Source of the DNA: Lutjanus erythropterus
Taxonomy: Eukaryota; Chordata; Actinopteri; Lutjaniformes; Lutjanidae
NCBI GenBank assembly: GCA_020091685.1
Contig: CM034606.1
Span: forward strand, 37,780,728 to 37,844,727
DNA: 64,000 nt
Direction: 5' to 3'
Shown here: positions 22,720-35,551 of the stretch, in pieces
How the letters are laid out: each line of letters opens with the position of its first letter
Numbering within the stretch: position 1 is the stretch's first letter
Made by a program: the position numbers and the translations under genes
The notes under the pieces: model-generated
What the model was told of the DNA's origin: nothing
Databases searched by the model: none
What the model saw: the letters and a program-made list of their open reading frames with translations, nothing else

Positions 22720-23436
22720 TTCCGTAAGGAAACTTTGGACGCCGGCTGGCAAAGAGAAAAATCTAACAGATCCTTGGTGCTGGATCCTTAGTTTAGCCGG
22801 GTAAAACGGCATAGTCAATGTTTTTCTCCCGGAGTTTCTTTTTCACTGTGCTGAATTCTTCTCTTTTGTGCTGCAACTCAGCGCTGTAGTCTGGGTAAAA
22901 GGATATCTTCTTGTTGTCCAGAAGAATATCACCCTTTTCCCGTGCAAGACGGAGGACCTTTTCCTTATGGCTGAAACTTTGCAATGATGGGTCGTGGCCT
23001 GTCTGAAACTTTCCCAACGCGGTGAGCTCTTTCGACCACAACGGGGGATGGAAAGTTGTCTCCGCCAAGGAGTTTCGGTATGAGCTGCTCCAGGAACCCC
23101 GCCGCGTCCCGTCCTTCCGTCTTCTCCGGTATGTTGATAATCCTCACGTTGGACCTTCTGCTACGATTTTCGAGGTCATCGGCTTTTTCTTTCAGGGCAG
23201 CCAGTTGTTTTTCCATTTTCTCCATGCGGCTACAATATTCATTAATGTTGTCTTCGTTAGTGCCAACTCGTGTCTCCAGCTCTTGGACTTGTTCAGATAA
23301 TGTAGAGAGGGAGTTTTCAGTTTTGGTTAACGATGTTTGTATGTCCGTTATTTGTCGATGTGTTTAAGCAGGTCTTCTTTGCTATCATGGATAGCTTTCA
23401 GTAATCTGTCATGTGCTTCTTGTCCGTCCGCCATGC
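22720..23436 (-). pseudogene. L1-like ORF1 protein, frameshifted
   Basis: RNA-binding chaperone of L1 ribonucleoprotein particles. Reading starts MADGQEAHDRLLKAIHDSKE. A coiled coil follows (LSEQVQELETRVG, MEKMEKQLAALKEKADDLE), then the L1 RRM block NRSRRSNVRIINIPEKTEG, ERAHRVG and PRPIIAKF. After a frame change near 23000 come EKVLRLAREKGDILLDNKKI and FYPDYSAELQHKR, the C-terminal domain. A stop interrupts the N-terminal part near 23353. Confidence 0.85.
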
Positions 23437-23730
23437 TAGCGCTGTTAGCTTGGCGGCTGTCGGGGCTTGTATCACTGTAACTGGCTTGTTTGCGATATTT
23501 TTTACTCCTGAGGTTTGCCATGCACTGATGGGTAGAGTAGCCGGATACTATAGTAACGTTGATAGACAATAAATGGTCAGGATAAAAGCAGTTGTAAGAG
23601 TTCAACTTTGGGAGCTCACGAATGCGCGTCCATACCTGTCCGCCTTCCTCACTTTCTGACATATCCAACATAGCCTGTTTTTTCCCTGAAGTTATAGCAA
23701 CTAGCAGCTAGTTAGCAACACCTATCAGGT

Positions 23731-26700
23731 GTGCACAACTACCTTGAATAAATCATGTATTTCTCTGGGTTTGACTGTTTTAAATGTTGGAAACTTCTGG
23801 GATAATGTACATACACAAATCAAAAATATATATGCAGTCATCTTTAGACATTTTAATGTGGAGATAGCTTTAAGTAATGCTTCCATTCACATGATCAGTA
23901 TCAAATAAAGTAGACAAAAAGGTGTTAAATGAAGGGTGCTGGTATTGGTACTGGTATCATAATTTCTTAAATGATATCCAGCCCTTAATTGCAGGCTTTG
24001 GAATTCTTTGTTAACATCACCTCACAAGCTCAAGATGTTAATGACCCTTATTTGTTTCCACAGTCTACCCCAAAGCTAACCAAATCCATCTTCACTCATT
24101 TGTCTGACACTTTTTGTAGTCTTTTTTTAATCTAACTCCATATTCTCATTAAGTCAATGAGCATATTGAACCATTCCCCACAGATAAGGTGTACAGCGTG
24201 AGCATTTGGTGATCTATTTCACCATACACTGTGTTGGGTATTGCAGAGGGCCAGCTGAAGAGGTTGATGATGAGTGGGTGAAAAATGTAGACTTATGAAA
24301 AGACAGATAAAGGCTGCTGGGCCACTGCTTCCTGACCAGAAATAACAGTGTTGCTCACGTGCTCGGTTCAGCATCTCCCCACCTTTCATTAGGTTTTTAT
24401 TTGAGGAGGGAGACTGGCTTGACTCATTAGCATTGATTGCTTTGTGCTTCCCCGGTGGAGAGAGCAGAGACAGAGGAGGGACATAGCTGGTGTTCTGAGC
24501 TGCATAACAAAGCCTGGCTAACTTGAGAAACTGTCCAAATTGTCTCCATGACAGTTTTTACACACAAAATGAGATGAGTACTAACAAAGATGTGTCATGT
24601 CAGAGAAACGTCAGCTTCAACTCTCCTCCATGATTGTCTTTCCTCTGCTTAAAAATACCTTTTTAAATCAAAAAACAATGTTCAGCCAGTCTCCAGATGA
24701 TCAGATATACATTACATACCAAAAATAATATGACTTCATTAAGAAGCAAAAGAATTTGCAAACATTTTCCAGATGACCAGTGCAGCTTCACAATTATCCT
24801 TATTATGAACACAATCTCTAACCCCAAAATCGCCCTGCTGTCTCTCCTATAGAGTGGCTGTTTTTAACAGAGTTGCAAATTGTAAGCATTTTCCTCAAGA
24901 TACTCTCAAACAATAATAAATGTGTGTTCCGAGTTTGTCAAACCACAGAAACATGTTATTAACAACTCAGCCAAATCTGATGGATTAAAAAAATGCCAAG
25001 TATATAAAATTAGGTCTCAAAATCATGAAAAAAAGTTTTCTCTACTCTGAAATGTTGGGGACTCTGCTGTCTCAGTGTCAAACACCATTTTTGACCTGAA
25101 AACTACCTGAAACATGGACACTCCATCTAGCAGCTTTATTGGACATGTCCAGACATGTCTAAGCCACCAGAGCCAGAGGACGGTGACAGGATGGTATTTT
25201 TTCCGTCTGTGTTGGGTTGTTGGAACTGAAGTGAGCTGAAGTGAACTGCTGGGCTGATTTGAACAGAGAGTCACTGAAGGTTTGTTTGTAACCGACTGTT
25301 AGGGATTTGTAGGGCTTATATAGTGTTGGGGGACCATGACTCCAGCATGTTATTAAGCCATGTTTCAGGCCCACCCAAAAATTCCTGAACACAGAAATCA
25401 TGAACAGCGGTTTACCTGTCGAACTCTAGAATCAAGTACTATATCCCTTTTCATGTTTTCTGCAAGTATTTTCTAACATGTATAATGTGTTTAGAAGAAT
25501 TTAATGATTTAATCAATCATTGATAATATCAATGATCATTTAATGGATTAATCAACATTACAAAAACTTAAAGATACTACAAATACCAAACAATAACAAA
25601 TGCATTTTTTCCCTGTCAAACAAAGCTTTATTTTTAGAGCAAAACATTGGATATTCTCTAACAGCATTATATATCCTATGCAACATGTAAAAACATGAAA
25701 TACATATGAAATATATATAACTCAATATCAGATAACATGCAGAGAAATCGCTTTATTTCAGATCTTTATTTGATAGCAGGTTGATTAAACTTATGTGATC
25801 ACTCAAATTCTAAACGACTCTTAGCGATAATCGATCACTGATTAATTGTTATCATCCCTAGATTTTAATCAAGGAAGGAAGGAAATGTTTTGACCCACCC
25901 ACCTCCTATTTAATATATCAAACACACAATATGTCATTTCTGCTGCAAGGGGTCTCTTACATTAAAACTATAACAAAAGATGTAGTTTGATGACACTGTG
26001 AAGTAGCCTGGGATCATGGGAGTCATTGTTTTTTTATTGTCAAATTACCACCATTGCTGATGAAAATCTATCTGATGTGACCCAGACAGAAATCATGTTC
26101 ACTAACGAAGTCATGTATTAAAGTTTTATTCATGTTACGTTTAGTCCCGACTTCCCTCCTCAGATAGTGAATGCGCCTAAGCCATCAAGAAGAGGGTGGT
26201 GATGGAAATTAGGTAACAAACTAAATCAGCTACATCATGATTTTAGGAACTGAGAAGTCAAAAGCAAAATAAATCCTTGATTACACTGCAATAGACAATG
26301 AAATAATAGGCAACTGAACAGTTAGTGAATGAGAAGTCATAGTCAACCAAGTTTTCACTTTTACATTAGTTCTCAAACTCCAAGAGTGATCCAAACCCTG
26401 CTTAGTGTCACACCTTTGTAGACCTGGCCAGTCATGTGTTTCTTGTCTGTTTTGGAAAGTCACAAAATCATTTGGCTCGTTCGAGATGAACTGCACCTCC
26501 CCTGGAAATTAGACAAGATCAGACAGCCATAGCAGAAGGTGGAGACAAAAAGCTGCAGTCAAGTTGGACCGTTTCCAACACACTTAAAGTATACAGGAAG
26601 AGACACTAACACACCTCTAGGTTACCTGTAGTTTGCAGACCATGTTCATAGCTGAATAGATGATGTATTTGTGATTGCTGCTTGAAGTTGAAATAGAAGT

Positions 26701-28552
26701 GATAGCCCTTCTGTTACATGGAACATCTGTTCTTTTATCTGCCTTGTAAAGCACTTAAACCTTTATTATTACCAGCTACACAATATCTGCTTGTTGACAG
26801 ATTAAAACTTCATTGCACTACAGAAGACAATATATCTAGCTTTAAATACTACAATTACACAGAAAATTAGTATTTTATACAACATGTAGCCAATCGGAGC
26901 CTGCCAGTTTATCGTTCAGGTGATAGTCAGGCAGTTGCAGTCAGTGGAGAGCAACTGCGACTGCCTTGATCTTGTGAGGTTATCATTGCCCATGTGTGCA
27001 AGACATCAGAGCAAGTCGGGATCAAGTTGGACACAAATCTAAACGGCATGCATTGTGCAGCGATCACTGGTAATTGAGTCTGCGCAGGCCTGGCTCATCT
27101 CGAACGCACCTATTAGTTGACTGCTTTCCATGATCACTCACTACCTCACTGAATCAACCTCACTCCACAATCCTGACTCAATCACTGTCTCAGAGGGTCA
27201 CATGCTCACATGAAACCAGATTTCTGGACCACTTTGGCACACCTCCACGTCAGTCACATGATCCCTTCATTGTACCCTTGGCTTTCATAAACAATTGCCG
27301 TGTGACTGGTGTTGTGAAGGAGGTGTGGAGGTTTTCATCTCACTGCTGATCTAATGAAACCCAGGGGCTGCCATAATAACATGGTGAGAAGGGAGGCAGA
27401 GGATGAGGAGGAGGGAGGGCTCTGGCTTTATGAGGGGGAAAATGAAAGCCTGAGGTATGGCCACATGTTTAATGACATTTCAGCTACTCTTCAGGTCTGC
27501 CGATGAAATGGCAGCAATTATGGAAAACAAGGCAGAGGCCCTCAAATTAGTCCATAATTCATAAAGGTTCCGGCAATGAGCTGCAGTTAATAAGGCAATG
27601 GTGAATAGAATTTGAAAAAGCGCACAGGGCTGAGCAGCAATATACAACCAAGATGAACGATGAGGTATATCTCAGACAAGTACGACCATTTCTATACCGT
27701 GCTGAGCTACTTTTCAACTGAAAACTGCACATGGTCACAGTCTGGTGGTTTCTTCTTCTGCTGAATAGGTGGGCTGCTCCACACAGCCTTGATAAGCTGT
27801 TTTACACTTGCACCAATTTCATTAGTCTGGGTTTAATCCAGAGTTTTATTGTCCTACGAGAATCTTTCTGCAAACTTAGAATTTATAACCTTGATTAGAC
27901 ACAACTGATCTCCATTCAACTTTTAATTACTGTAAATTATCTAATAAAAACAGATACTAAATCCATCAATACAACCATAATGTCATTTCATGCTCACTAT
28001 TCTACTGCTCTTTTTTTAATTTGATTAATCTTGTTGATTAATTGTTTCCATTCTGTTCCACCTTACCTATTTCTTTTTGTCACAATTAAAATAGAATCAA
28101 AATGCACATAAATGCACCAGAAAGATAATTATATCATATCAATAATGAGAAGATAAAAATGCATGGATAGAGGATGGGGTCTCTGTGGATGCAGGTGCCA
28201 CCACACACTTCTGGTGGGTCATAAGTGATGACTAAAAGGGACTGTGTTTAAATGAGTCTATAAATTGTTTGTTTTGTTTGTTTTTTTAGGGTGAAGGGGT
28301 TGTTGCATATTATGCCTTCAAGCTGTCATCAACAAAATGTATAATGTGTTGAAGTACATTGAATTGTGACATAAAATAAGACCAGCGCCAAGCCTCAACT
28401 TTTAACCAGCTCACTCTGAAGCCTCAGTGCTAAGCACCTGACTGCTTTGCGGCAGGTAATTAAAACTTGGCAGGCTTATATCTGCAGCTTATATCTCGTT
28501 TATTTCCTCTGTTGATGATACTAAACCTCATTTAGCACATCTAATTGCTGGT
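23731..28552. other. Noncoding stretch, possibly ttc27 intron or intergenic
   Basis: No convincing exon on either strand. Open frames are short and without domain signatures. Sequence quality looks unique rather than repeat-like in 24300-24560 and 27300-27660; the latter is listed separately. Confidence 0.4.
27360..27650. promoter_or_regulatory. Candidate conserved noncoding element
   Basis: The stretch is non-repetitive, of balanced composition, and holds clustered homeodomain/POU-like words (TAATTCATAAAG, GTTAATAAGG, CAATTATGG, TTTAATGACA) with no open frame. This texture is typical of vertebrate conserved noncoding elements. It is judged by eye only; conservation has not been tested. Confidence 0.25.
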
Positions 28553-29746
28553 TAGGGGTGGTTAATCTGTCTGATTTCCCGATCCGATTCGATTACGATT
28601 ATTGAGGTCCCAATTCGATTATCAACTGATTTTCGATTATTAACGATTCTCGATTAGTGATTATTGATTTTCCATTTGACAACAGTAACCCAAAATACAC
28701 CACAAAGTTATTGCACCATTAAAAAAAAACAGTCAGTTGCTGAATTACTTTACTCTTTTATTGAGTAACAACTCAAAGCACTTCCTGTGCAGTGCAAAAA
28801 AGAAAAAAGTGGTGGGATTAGGGTTAAATTATTTTAAAAATGCTCTTGTCTTTGATCTTTGTCTGTCTGTAATTATCACCATAGTTATGTAATGATAATG
28901 GTAATAATATTAAAAACTTCAAACTTATACAGTGCTGTACTATGTATATACTATACATATATTAGATCATTATACACTGTACAGTATAATACACAACTAC
29001 ACTCTGTAGTCTGGCTCAATGTCCCGCCTACAGCACAGCACATCTGATTGGTTAGAAGTCATGATCAATCAATCAGCAGACATACTGTGTCACAGACGAG
29101 GTGAGACAGAGCTCCACTGGTGAGCAGAGAGGAGCTGTGTAGAAGTTAAGACAGCTGATATCACCAAAGTTTCAATAAACATCACAGTTTTATGGTCTGT
29201 TTCTTTGGTGATAGCATAGTTACATCAGTGAAAAAAGTTATGGTCTGGATTTCACTCAAGGCGATGTGACGGCTTTTAAATCAGAGATGCGCTGCACACA
29301 GCAGCATCTGTCCTGTCTTTTCACTGCAACTCTGCATGGAGATTTCTGATATTATAACTTATACAAAAGTAACAGTGACAGTAAAACTATGATGCTCACA
29401 TGTGGTCCGCGGATCACATGCATGCCGAACCATAGAGGGCGATCCATATGGGACACGGATCAACTGCGATCCGTTGCAGCCCTAGTTGGTTGCTCGTTGG
29501 TTGCTCATTGCTGGTTGATCCTCATCCATTTTACACACCTGCTCTTACGGCTCACTCGCTCTGGCCGCTGCACGCACTTGCGAATTGAAACTGGGCGCAC
29601 TCGCGTGACGTTCAACTTCAACATAACATTTTTGCAAAATAAAATAATGCAAAAAATAATCGATTTTGGAAAATGTAATAATCGATTCATACTCATCCAT
29701 AACATAATCGCGATTAATTAATAATCGTTTTTTTTCACCACCCCTA
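28553..29746. mobile_element. Non-autonomous hAT element, complete ends
   Basis: Starts TAGGGGTGGTTAATC and ends CACCACCCCTA. The 8-bp duplication TTGCTGGT is exact on both sides (28545-28552 and 29747-29754). Subterminal regions are dense in AATCGATT/CGATTA motifs at both ends, likely transposase-binding sites. At 1194 bp with no transposase frame it is a deletion derivative or large MITE. Confidence 0.92.
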
Positions 29747-29754
29747 TTGCTGGT

Positions 29755-31250
29755 ATGGACACTCTAGCTTCCTGTTGCTTGAGAGTTAGTGCCAAAAGAC
29801 GGCTCGGTCTGCTCCCTTCTGCATAATATTTATGTTTAGTTATATGGATCATATATTCTGCCCTACTTCTTAATAAATCATTTAGCTCTGCTTGTTTCTA
29901 TTTGAGTTCAGTTTCTTTTGTTGTGATGTATCCTATTTTAAGATCATTGTCCAAAGTACTACATTGTTTTTCTAGAGTAGAAATCTTTCGAATACCTTTT
30001 TTAATGTAAATGAGAGCTGAAATTTATAGCGTTATTTCAGATAAAGTCCTTGCCCTAAGGCCCAAACTATTGTCATATCTGAGACACTATTATTATTTAT
30101 ATTTATGAATTCAGTCATTCCTGTTCTCAGTTGGGTTAGGAATTCCTCATTTTTTGGAAGGATGGAGTTAAACTTACATGTAGTAGCCCTGATTTTAACA
30201 CTCCCACAATTAAAGATAGATATTAATGGGTTTATGATGGGACAGATGTTTGGGCAAAAACTGAAGCGGCAGACCAGAGGATATAAGGACATAATCTATT
30301 CAAGAGAAGGTTTTATGTCTTGTGGAGAAGAAAGTATAGTCTTTAACAGAAGGATTATGCATCCTCTGCACATCAATTAAATTTAAGTCTGTTATAAAGA
30401 GATTAAGTGCCTTGGACACAGATTCTTGAGAGCTAGATATAGTTGAAGACTTATCGAGGTCATTGTTTACAAAAGCATTCATATCTGAACCAACATAGAG
30501 ATGATAATCACTCAGCTTCAATAGTTGTGAGGTAACTGAGGGAAAGAAATCAGCTTATAGTTGGGGCATACAAACTAATAAATGCAACTTTTTGCCCTGA
30601 ATGGATGTACAGCAAAAAGCCAAACGTCCCTCCCTGTCGGAGCAAAATCTTTAAATTGATACATTTATGCCATGTCTCATCAATATCAGAACTCCCTTTG
30701 TATGTGTACCACCAGTTGATGCCTCTGAACCCTGGAAACATCATTAGGTTTAAGATGTGTCTCTTGCAAAAGTGCAATGTCTATCATCTTTCTGTGTAGG
30801 AATTCTAATATCTTTGAACGCTTATATGGAGTTTAATCTGCTGACATTAAATGATACAATATTAAGATTTTCCAATTTATGTGTGCAGCTACTGGTTCCC
30901 TGAATCTGTTGTAATAAGTTGGTGGTGGAGCCCTAAATTATTCCCTTACCTTGTAACATCTGTGAGTGTCACTCAGCAATGTCTAAAACTGAATACTAAC
31001 TGCTCATCCCGGGGCTGCAGTCGGCAAAAAACTGCAACTTGCTGCTGTCAGGGAGAGTAGGTTTGGCTTTCTGTGCACCCTCCAGGATGTCCTGTCTGTC
31101 AGTAAAGCATAGTAGCCTGAAAATCATGGTCCGTGATCTTGATATGTTGTTGCAAAACATCCAATGTGCACGGTCAATCTCCACCGGAGCACCATCGGAG
31201 CCCCTGGGTAAAGGGATGCATATAGGGAGCATCCTCTGTAGGGGTAGGGA
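29755..31250 (-). mobile_element. Degraded L1-like LINE, - strand
   Basis: Reading the - strand from the right, 31232-30996 holds an ORF1 piece: GAPVEIDRAHWMF, TMIFRLLCFTDRQDILEGA, PTLPDSSKLQFFADCSPG. Next, 30777-30550 holds ORF2 endonuclease residue HILNLMMFPGFRGINWWYTY and ISLYAP. Then 30521-30300 holds YVGSDMNAFVNNDLDKSS and VKDYTFFSTRHKTFS. It is a different subfamily from the copy at 20-23.7 kb (EIDRAH versus VERAHRVG). All frames are broken. Confidence 0.78.
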
Positions 31251-31259
31251 ACATCCTCT

Positions 31260-32240
31260 CGGGTCACCACTCTATCACACTCTATCTAGCTTTGTGCCTC
31301 ACCGGAGGTCCTATTACCTGACTTTTCTAAAGATATATCACATTTTTTTCTGCGAATTTGGATTTAACAATATCAACTCAGCTATGTAAACATACTGTAT
31401 ATTTTGTGTGAATGATAAACCACTGTAGTTTGTTATTCTGTTGATATACTGTATTGATAAAGTGTATGAGCATCAGTGTGTCTGTATACTTCATAGGTGC
31501 AGGTATGTATTCATGTCTATGAACACATGCATACACGAATGTATCTACAGTATGTATGCATATAGCTATATGCATATGTATATCTATAACTTATGATTTA
31601 ATCTATTATTTGGACTATGTAGGTTGATCATGAATGTACATGTTGGATTGTGAGAATGGAAGATGAAGTGTTGGTTTCAGCCTTCCTCATTGCTAAAATC
31701 CTATTTATTATTTATTTTATAAAATTACTGAGGGCATGCATTTCTGTTTTTTCTAGCAAAACAAATGAAAAATGTTTTCATGGCAACTGCACACTTTGAT
31801 TCTTGTGGCTGATGTTTTGGATTTTGAATGGCCTTAAAACTTTATGAGCTACAGTAAGAATGACATACTTTGGTTTAGACATTTATTTGTCTTTTTTAGA
31901 ATGTGAAAAGCTAAAGATCCAAGAATAATCAATATATAAATCTACATATTTTTGGAACTTAGTCTATTTTTAACATTTTGTAAAAAGATACTCCTTACTT
32001 TCATCAACAAAAAGCCAAAATAGGTTGCAAAGCCTAAAGGTTACCGGACATCTGATGATCAATGAACAAAATGGATAATGATGAATCAATTGTATTAAGA
32101 ATTAATAATAATTAACTAATATTCTTTATCTCCCACCTCCTGGAGAATTTCTCATGTTTCCTGGGGAGGTTGGGAACACAGGCCATTTTCCAAGCCTTTA
32201 CTGTGGAGGAGGCTGCTAGAAGTTGTGGACTAGCTGAGGT
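31260..32240. other. Stretch without recognised gene
   Basis: AT-rich, with GTATGTAT/ATGCATA alternations around 31500-31590. No exon, RNA gene or transposon end was identified. Confidence 0.4.
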
Positions 32241-32244
32241 TATG

Positions 32245-32635
32245 GGAGTCTGCTCATCCAGTCTATATGTGTTTCGTAGACTTGGATAAGGCCTACAACC
32301 ATGTCCCCCAAGGAGTCCTGTGGGGTGGCAATATTGCAGGAGTATGGAGTACTCATCATTGTAGTGAAGGCAAAGCTTTTGATTTTCCAGTCGATCTATG
32401 TTCCAGCCTTCACCTACGGTCATGAACTTTGGGTAGTGACCAAAAGAATGAGACCATGGATACTTGCAGCCAAAATGAATTTCCTCTGTAGGGTGTCTGG
32501 GCTCACCCGCAGAAATAGGGAAACATTAAGATAAGGGATAACTTCCTTAGCCTGCCACCACAACGCAGCCTTGGATAAGTGGATGGATGGATGGACAGAT
32601 GGATGGATGGACGGACAGACAGAGAGAATATTTTG
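32245..32635 (+). mobile_element. Internally deleted Rex/RTE-type LINE with GATG tail
   Basis: Around 32270-32330 (frames vary) a degraded FVDLDKAYNHVPQGVLWG block, the RT 'FVDLEKAYDRVP' motif, is followed after a large internal deletion by SIYVPAFTYGHELWVV and LCRVSGLTRRNRETLR (32388-32530), the C-terminal region. The copy ends in (GGAT)n repeats at 32578-32612, the tail type described for Rex3. Family assignment is by recall. Confidence 0.75.
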
Positions 32636-33322
32636 TCCCTTGTTTTCAAAACTAGAGGAAGATGGAGATATTAAGCGTCCAGAGGTGGGCATCTCCCTCT
32701 GCTGATAATATTGAGTATTACAAATTATCAAATCAATCTGCACATGGCCCTCAAATGGTCAATAATTATGAATTCCAGTAGCAAACAGGGCAAAGGTTCA
32801 TGAAACCAGAGTAGTAGAATTTGTGATAGAATATGTTATATTACTGTGTTTTTTCCCCACTAAACTTTATTTAGAATATACAAAGCAAGACAGGGACAAA
32901 ATATACAAAAGCTGGGGGACAAAAATCAAACATTAACTATACTAAAAACTATACTACAATAACCAAATATAAACAGAAAGTAATAGAGTAGTCATACTGA
33001 AAATCGTAAAGGATATAGAAAAGATATTCCTGTGTAATTGACTGTAACAAGTCAGATTACTGACTTTGTGACCCTTCTCTATTTGTGATACTGTTACGCT
33101 ATGTTTTAGCACTTAGTATCCCCTAACTGCTACAGTGGCTGCTGTTCAGCAAGTGCTGTTTTTACATCCACAAATGATGGACCAGTGGCAAATAGTGTAG
33201 CAGGTGAGGTGAATCTGTGGTCTAAATAAATGTGTCTAAACATATATATCAGTAAAGATGAGCTAGGGCAAAGTGATGAGCAAAAAACAGCAAGCTGCAA
33301 AGAGGACAACAGAAACTCTTAC
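32636..33322. other. Likely ttc27 intron, no other feature
   Basis: No gene or transposon signature. It lies immediately 3' (on the - strand) of the last recognised ttc27 exon. Confidence 0.4.
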
Positions 33323-33774
33323 CTTAGGCAGGCTGGCCAGAGGTGTTGGGGAGGGACTGGCCTCGTTATCTGTCTGTACAGGCTGATCCTGCTTTCTCTT
33401 GACATCAAGAATGAGCTGAGCCAAGTACTTTTGCTGGAAACGGGTCCGTTTGCCAAGAGCACCTTGATTGATCAGATACAATCAGTTGTTACCTTCAGTC
33501 CAGGTATCACCACGGCTTGATGAATATGGGCTTATAAGGATTACCAGGTATGGCAGACTACTCTTAGGCTTGTTTGCATTCTCAATAAGTCACTCAAGAT
33601 CAGTTCTTTACATACCAGTCACGTTGATATTCAGCCCTGCGAGCTCCTGGGCCCTTTTGATGTGTTCCTTGCCTGGCTGGTACTCATAGTAGGTCAGACT
33701 AGTGTAGACACACTCCAGGTGAAACTGGATAGCCAGGTTTCTCTGCTCAGACAACAGAGACTGGCACTTAAGCA
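33323..33774 (-). CDS. ttc27: Tetratricopeptide repeat protein 27, two internal exons
   Basis: Exon 33774-33616 reads [40 protein letters not shown] and [12 protein letters not shown]. It has AG before it and GT after (ACTG|GTATGT on the - strand). The 145-bp intron is followed by exon 33462-33323, which joins in phase to give [20 protein letters not shown], then [14 protein letters not shown], ending CCTAAG|GTAAGA. This matches my recall of TTC27, a TPR protein of poorly defined housekeeping function. Neither neighbouring exon could be found, so flanking introns are long, the rest lies outside, or this is a fragment. Splice sites and frame are intact, which favours a real gene. Confidence 0.78.
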
Positions 33775-35282
33775 CTGAGAAAGAGGACACAGAAGAACAG
33801 TCATTGTTTCATCACTAACCACAATCTAGTGCCCAGAAGTACATTTTTTTTCTGATAGACATGAGAAAAGAGATCAACTCATGTGGATGCTCAACAAGCT
33901 TGATGCCAGCCAGTCACATTACACCTGCTTATCAACTCTATTAATTGTCTTATGAAAACCCTTGGCAGTTCAGAAACATAGATGTAATATTTATTAGAGC
34001 TCATGATTAATCAGTTAATCAATAATTAATCTATTATTAAATTTATTGCCGACCATTCATAATCATGTAATCTGTTTTAGTAGTATTTTAAGAAAGATAT
34101 GTCAAAACTCTGATTTCAGCCTCTTAAATGTGAATATTTTTGGGTTGTGGACAAAACAAGACATTTGAGGACTTAATTTTAGACTTTGGGAAACACTAAT
34201 AAACATTTTTCACCATTTTATAGACCAAAGAACTAATCGATTGATTGAGAAAATGATTGCCAGATTAATTGACAATAAAAATAATCTTTAGTTGCACCCT
34301 TAATATTAATATAATGTAAATCTTTGAAAAATAGTTTATCTACCTTTCTTTTTTGTAAACACTAAGGAGCTTTGTACTCAAACGGTGTGTATGACGTCAC
34401 ACAGTGTGGTCCTGGTGGGGTCCTGTGCTTGGTTTCCACATAGAACAAGAGTGGAAATTGGAAAACACCTGTGTTGAACCTGTATGGACAGGTGAGACCC
34501 AGAGCTACTGAACACTGCACAAACACATTGTTCTTAGCAAGCTGATTGAAGGGATCTCTTTACTATTTTATTGTTCAGCACAGCAACAGCCCAGTGATGT
34601 TGGAAAATCCTCTCGTTCTGACAGCTGGCTCAGGCTTTTTGTGGAGGTGTCTCCTGGTGCAACAGAGGATGATATTGGACAGCATGACATCACCTACTGC
34701 AGGCTATAATATTCTCTTGTCTAATACCCACATGACCCTCTCATCCTTTGGACCGTTTCTCATATTATCTCATATTAGACATGGACCACGCCTTTTTTAA
34801 GCATCTAACTTCATGTAAGACAATTCTCTATATTTCTCTGACAGAGCGCTTCTCTGATGAGACACTGCTGATATATCCTATATCAATATTTTCTAACTGT
34901 TTAAGCCCCTCTTACACTACTGACACTGCTTAAGGAGACTTATCCTGTTTTTCAACTGCAGATTTCTGAAAGCAGACCTTTTAACCTCTGCAGGGTGAGG
35001 TTACTCTAAACCTGATACACAAATAAGCAAAACTGACAGACCCACAAATGCCAGTTTGTCTAGTTAAGATAGTTTGGTGGATCCAACTTTGAACACTGAT
35101 ACAGACAAACCTCACAGAAAAAGTAAGAGAACACAGAAATGTGTTTGGATGAAATGCAGATTGAATATACAACCAGTGTGGTCAAATACCACATCAGTGG
35201 CACATGTAACTTTTTATTTTAATTGTTATTTGTTGTGTTATGGTATCAAGTATTCCTGTATCTTAGGTCAGTTTGATATTAA
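33775..35282. other. Stretch without recognised gene
   Basis: Probably intron of ttc27 on the - strand. No exon was recognised; open frames such as 34546-34800 (+) have no domain signature. Confidence 0.4.
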
Positions 35283-35547
35283 AGGGATAGTTCACCCAAA
35301 AATGAAAATTTAGTCGTTATCTATTCATACTCATGCTGATTGAGGGTTGGGTTTATTTTGTTACTCCACAAAACACTGTTGTTTCAGTTGTTTTTTCTGA
35401 AAACGGTTGGTTTAGGAGAATCTGTAACACTGTTTTCCTGTGAAACTTTAGCAGTGTTTTGTGGACTAAAAAACTAAACCTGACCTTCAGTCAACATGAG
35501 GGTGAGTAGATGATGACTGAACTTTCATTTTTGGGTGAACTATCCCT
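35283..35547. mobile_element. TTAA-type MITE with perfect ends
   Basis: Ends AGGGATAGTTCACCCAAAAA and its reverse complement TTTTTGGGTGAACTATCCCT form an inverted repeat of about 25 bp. TTAA flanks both sides (35279-35282 and 35548-35551). This is one of the most abundant fish MITE types; TTAA insertion is used by piggyBac and Kolobok superfamilies. Length is 265 bp. Confidence 0.95.
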
Positions 35548-35551
35548 TTAA

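Larger units (their letters stand above)
20178..23730 (-). mobile_element. L1-like LINE, - strand, 3' end lost in gap
   Basis: Order on the - strand: ORF1 (about 23436-22720), a spacer of about 670 bp, then ORF2 endonuclease (22048-21280) and reverse transcriptase up to the gap at 20177. Frames are broken several times. The ORF1/ORF2 layout with APE-type endonuclease fits the L1/Tx1 group of fish. Confidence 0.88.
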
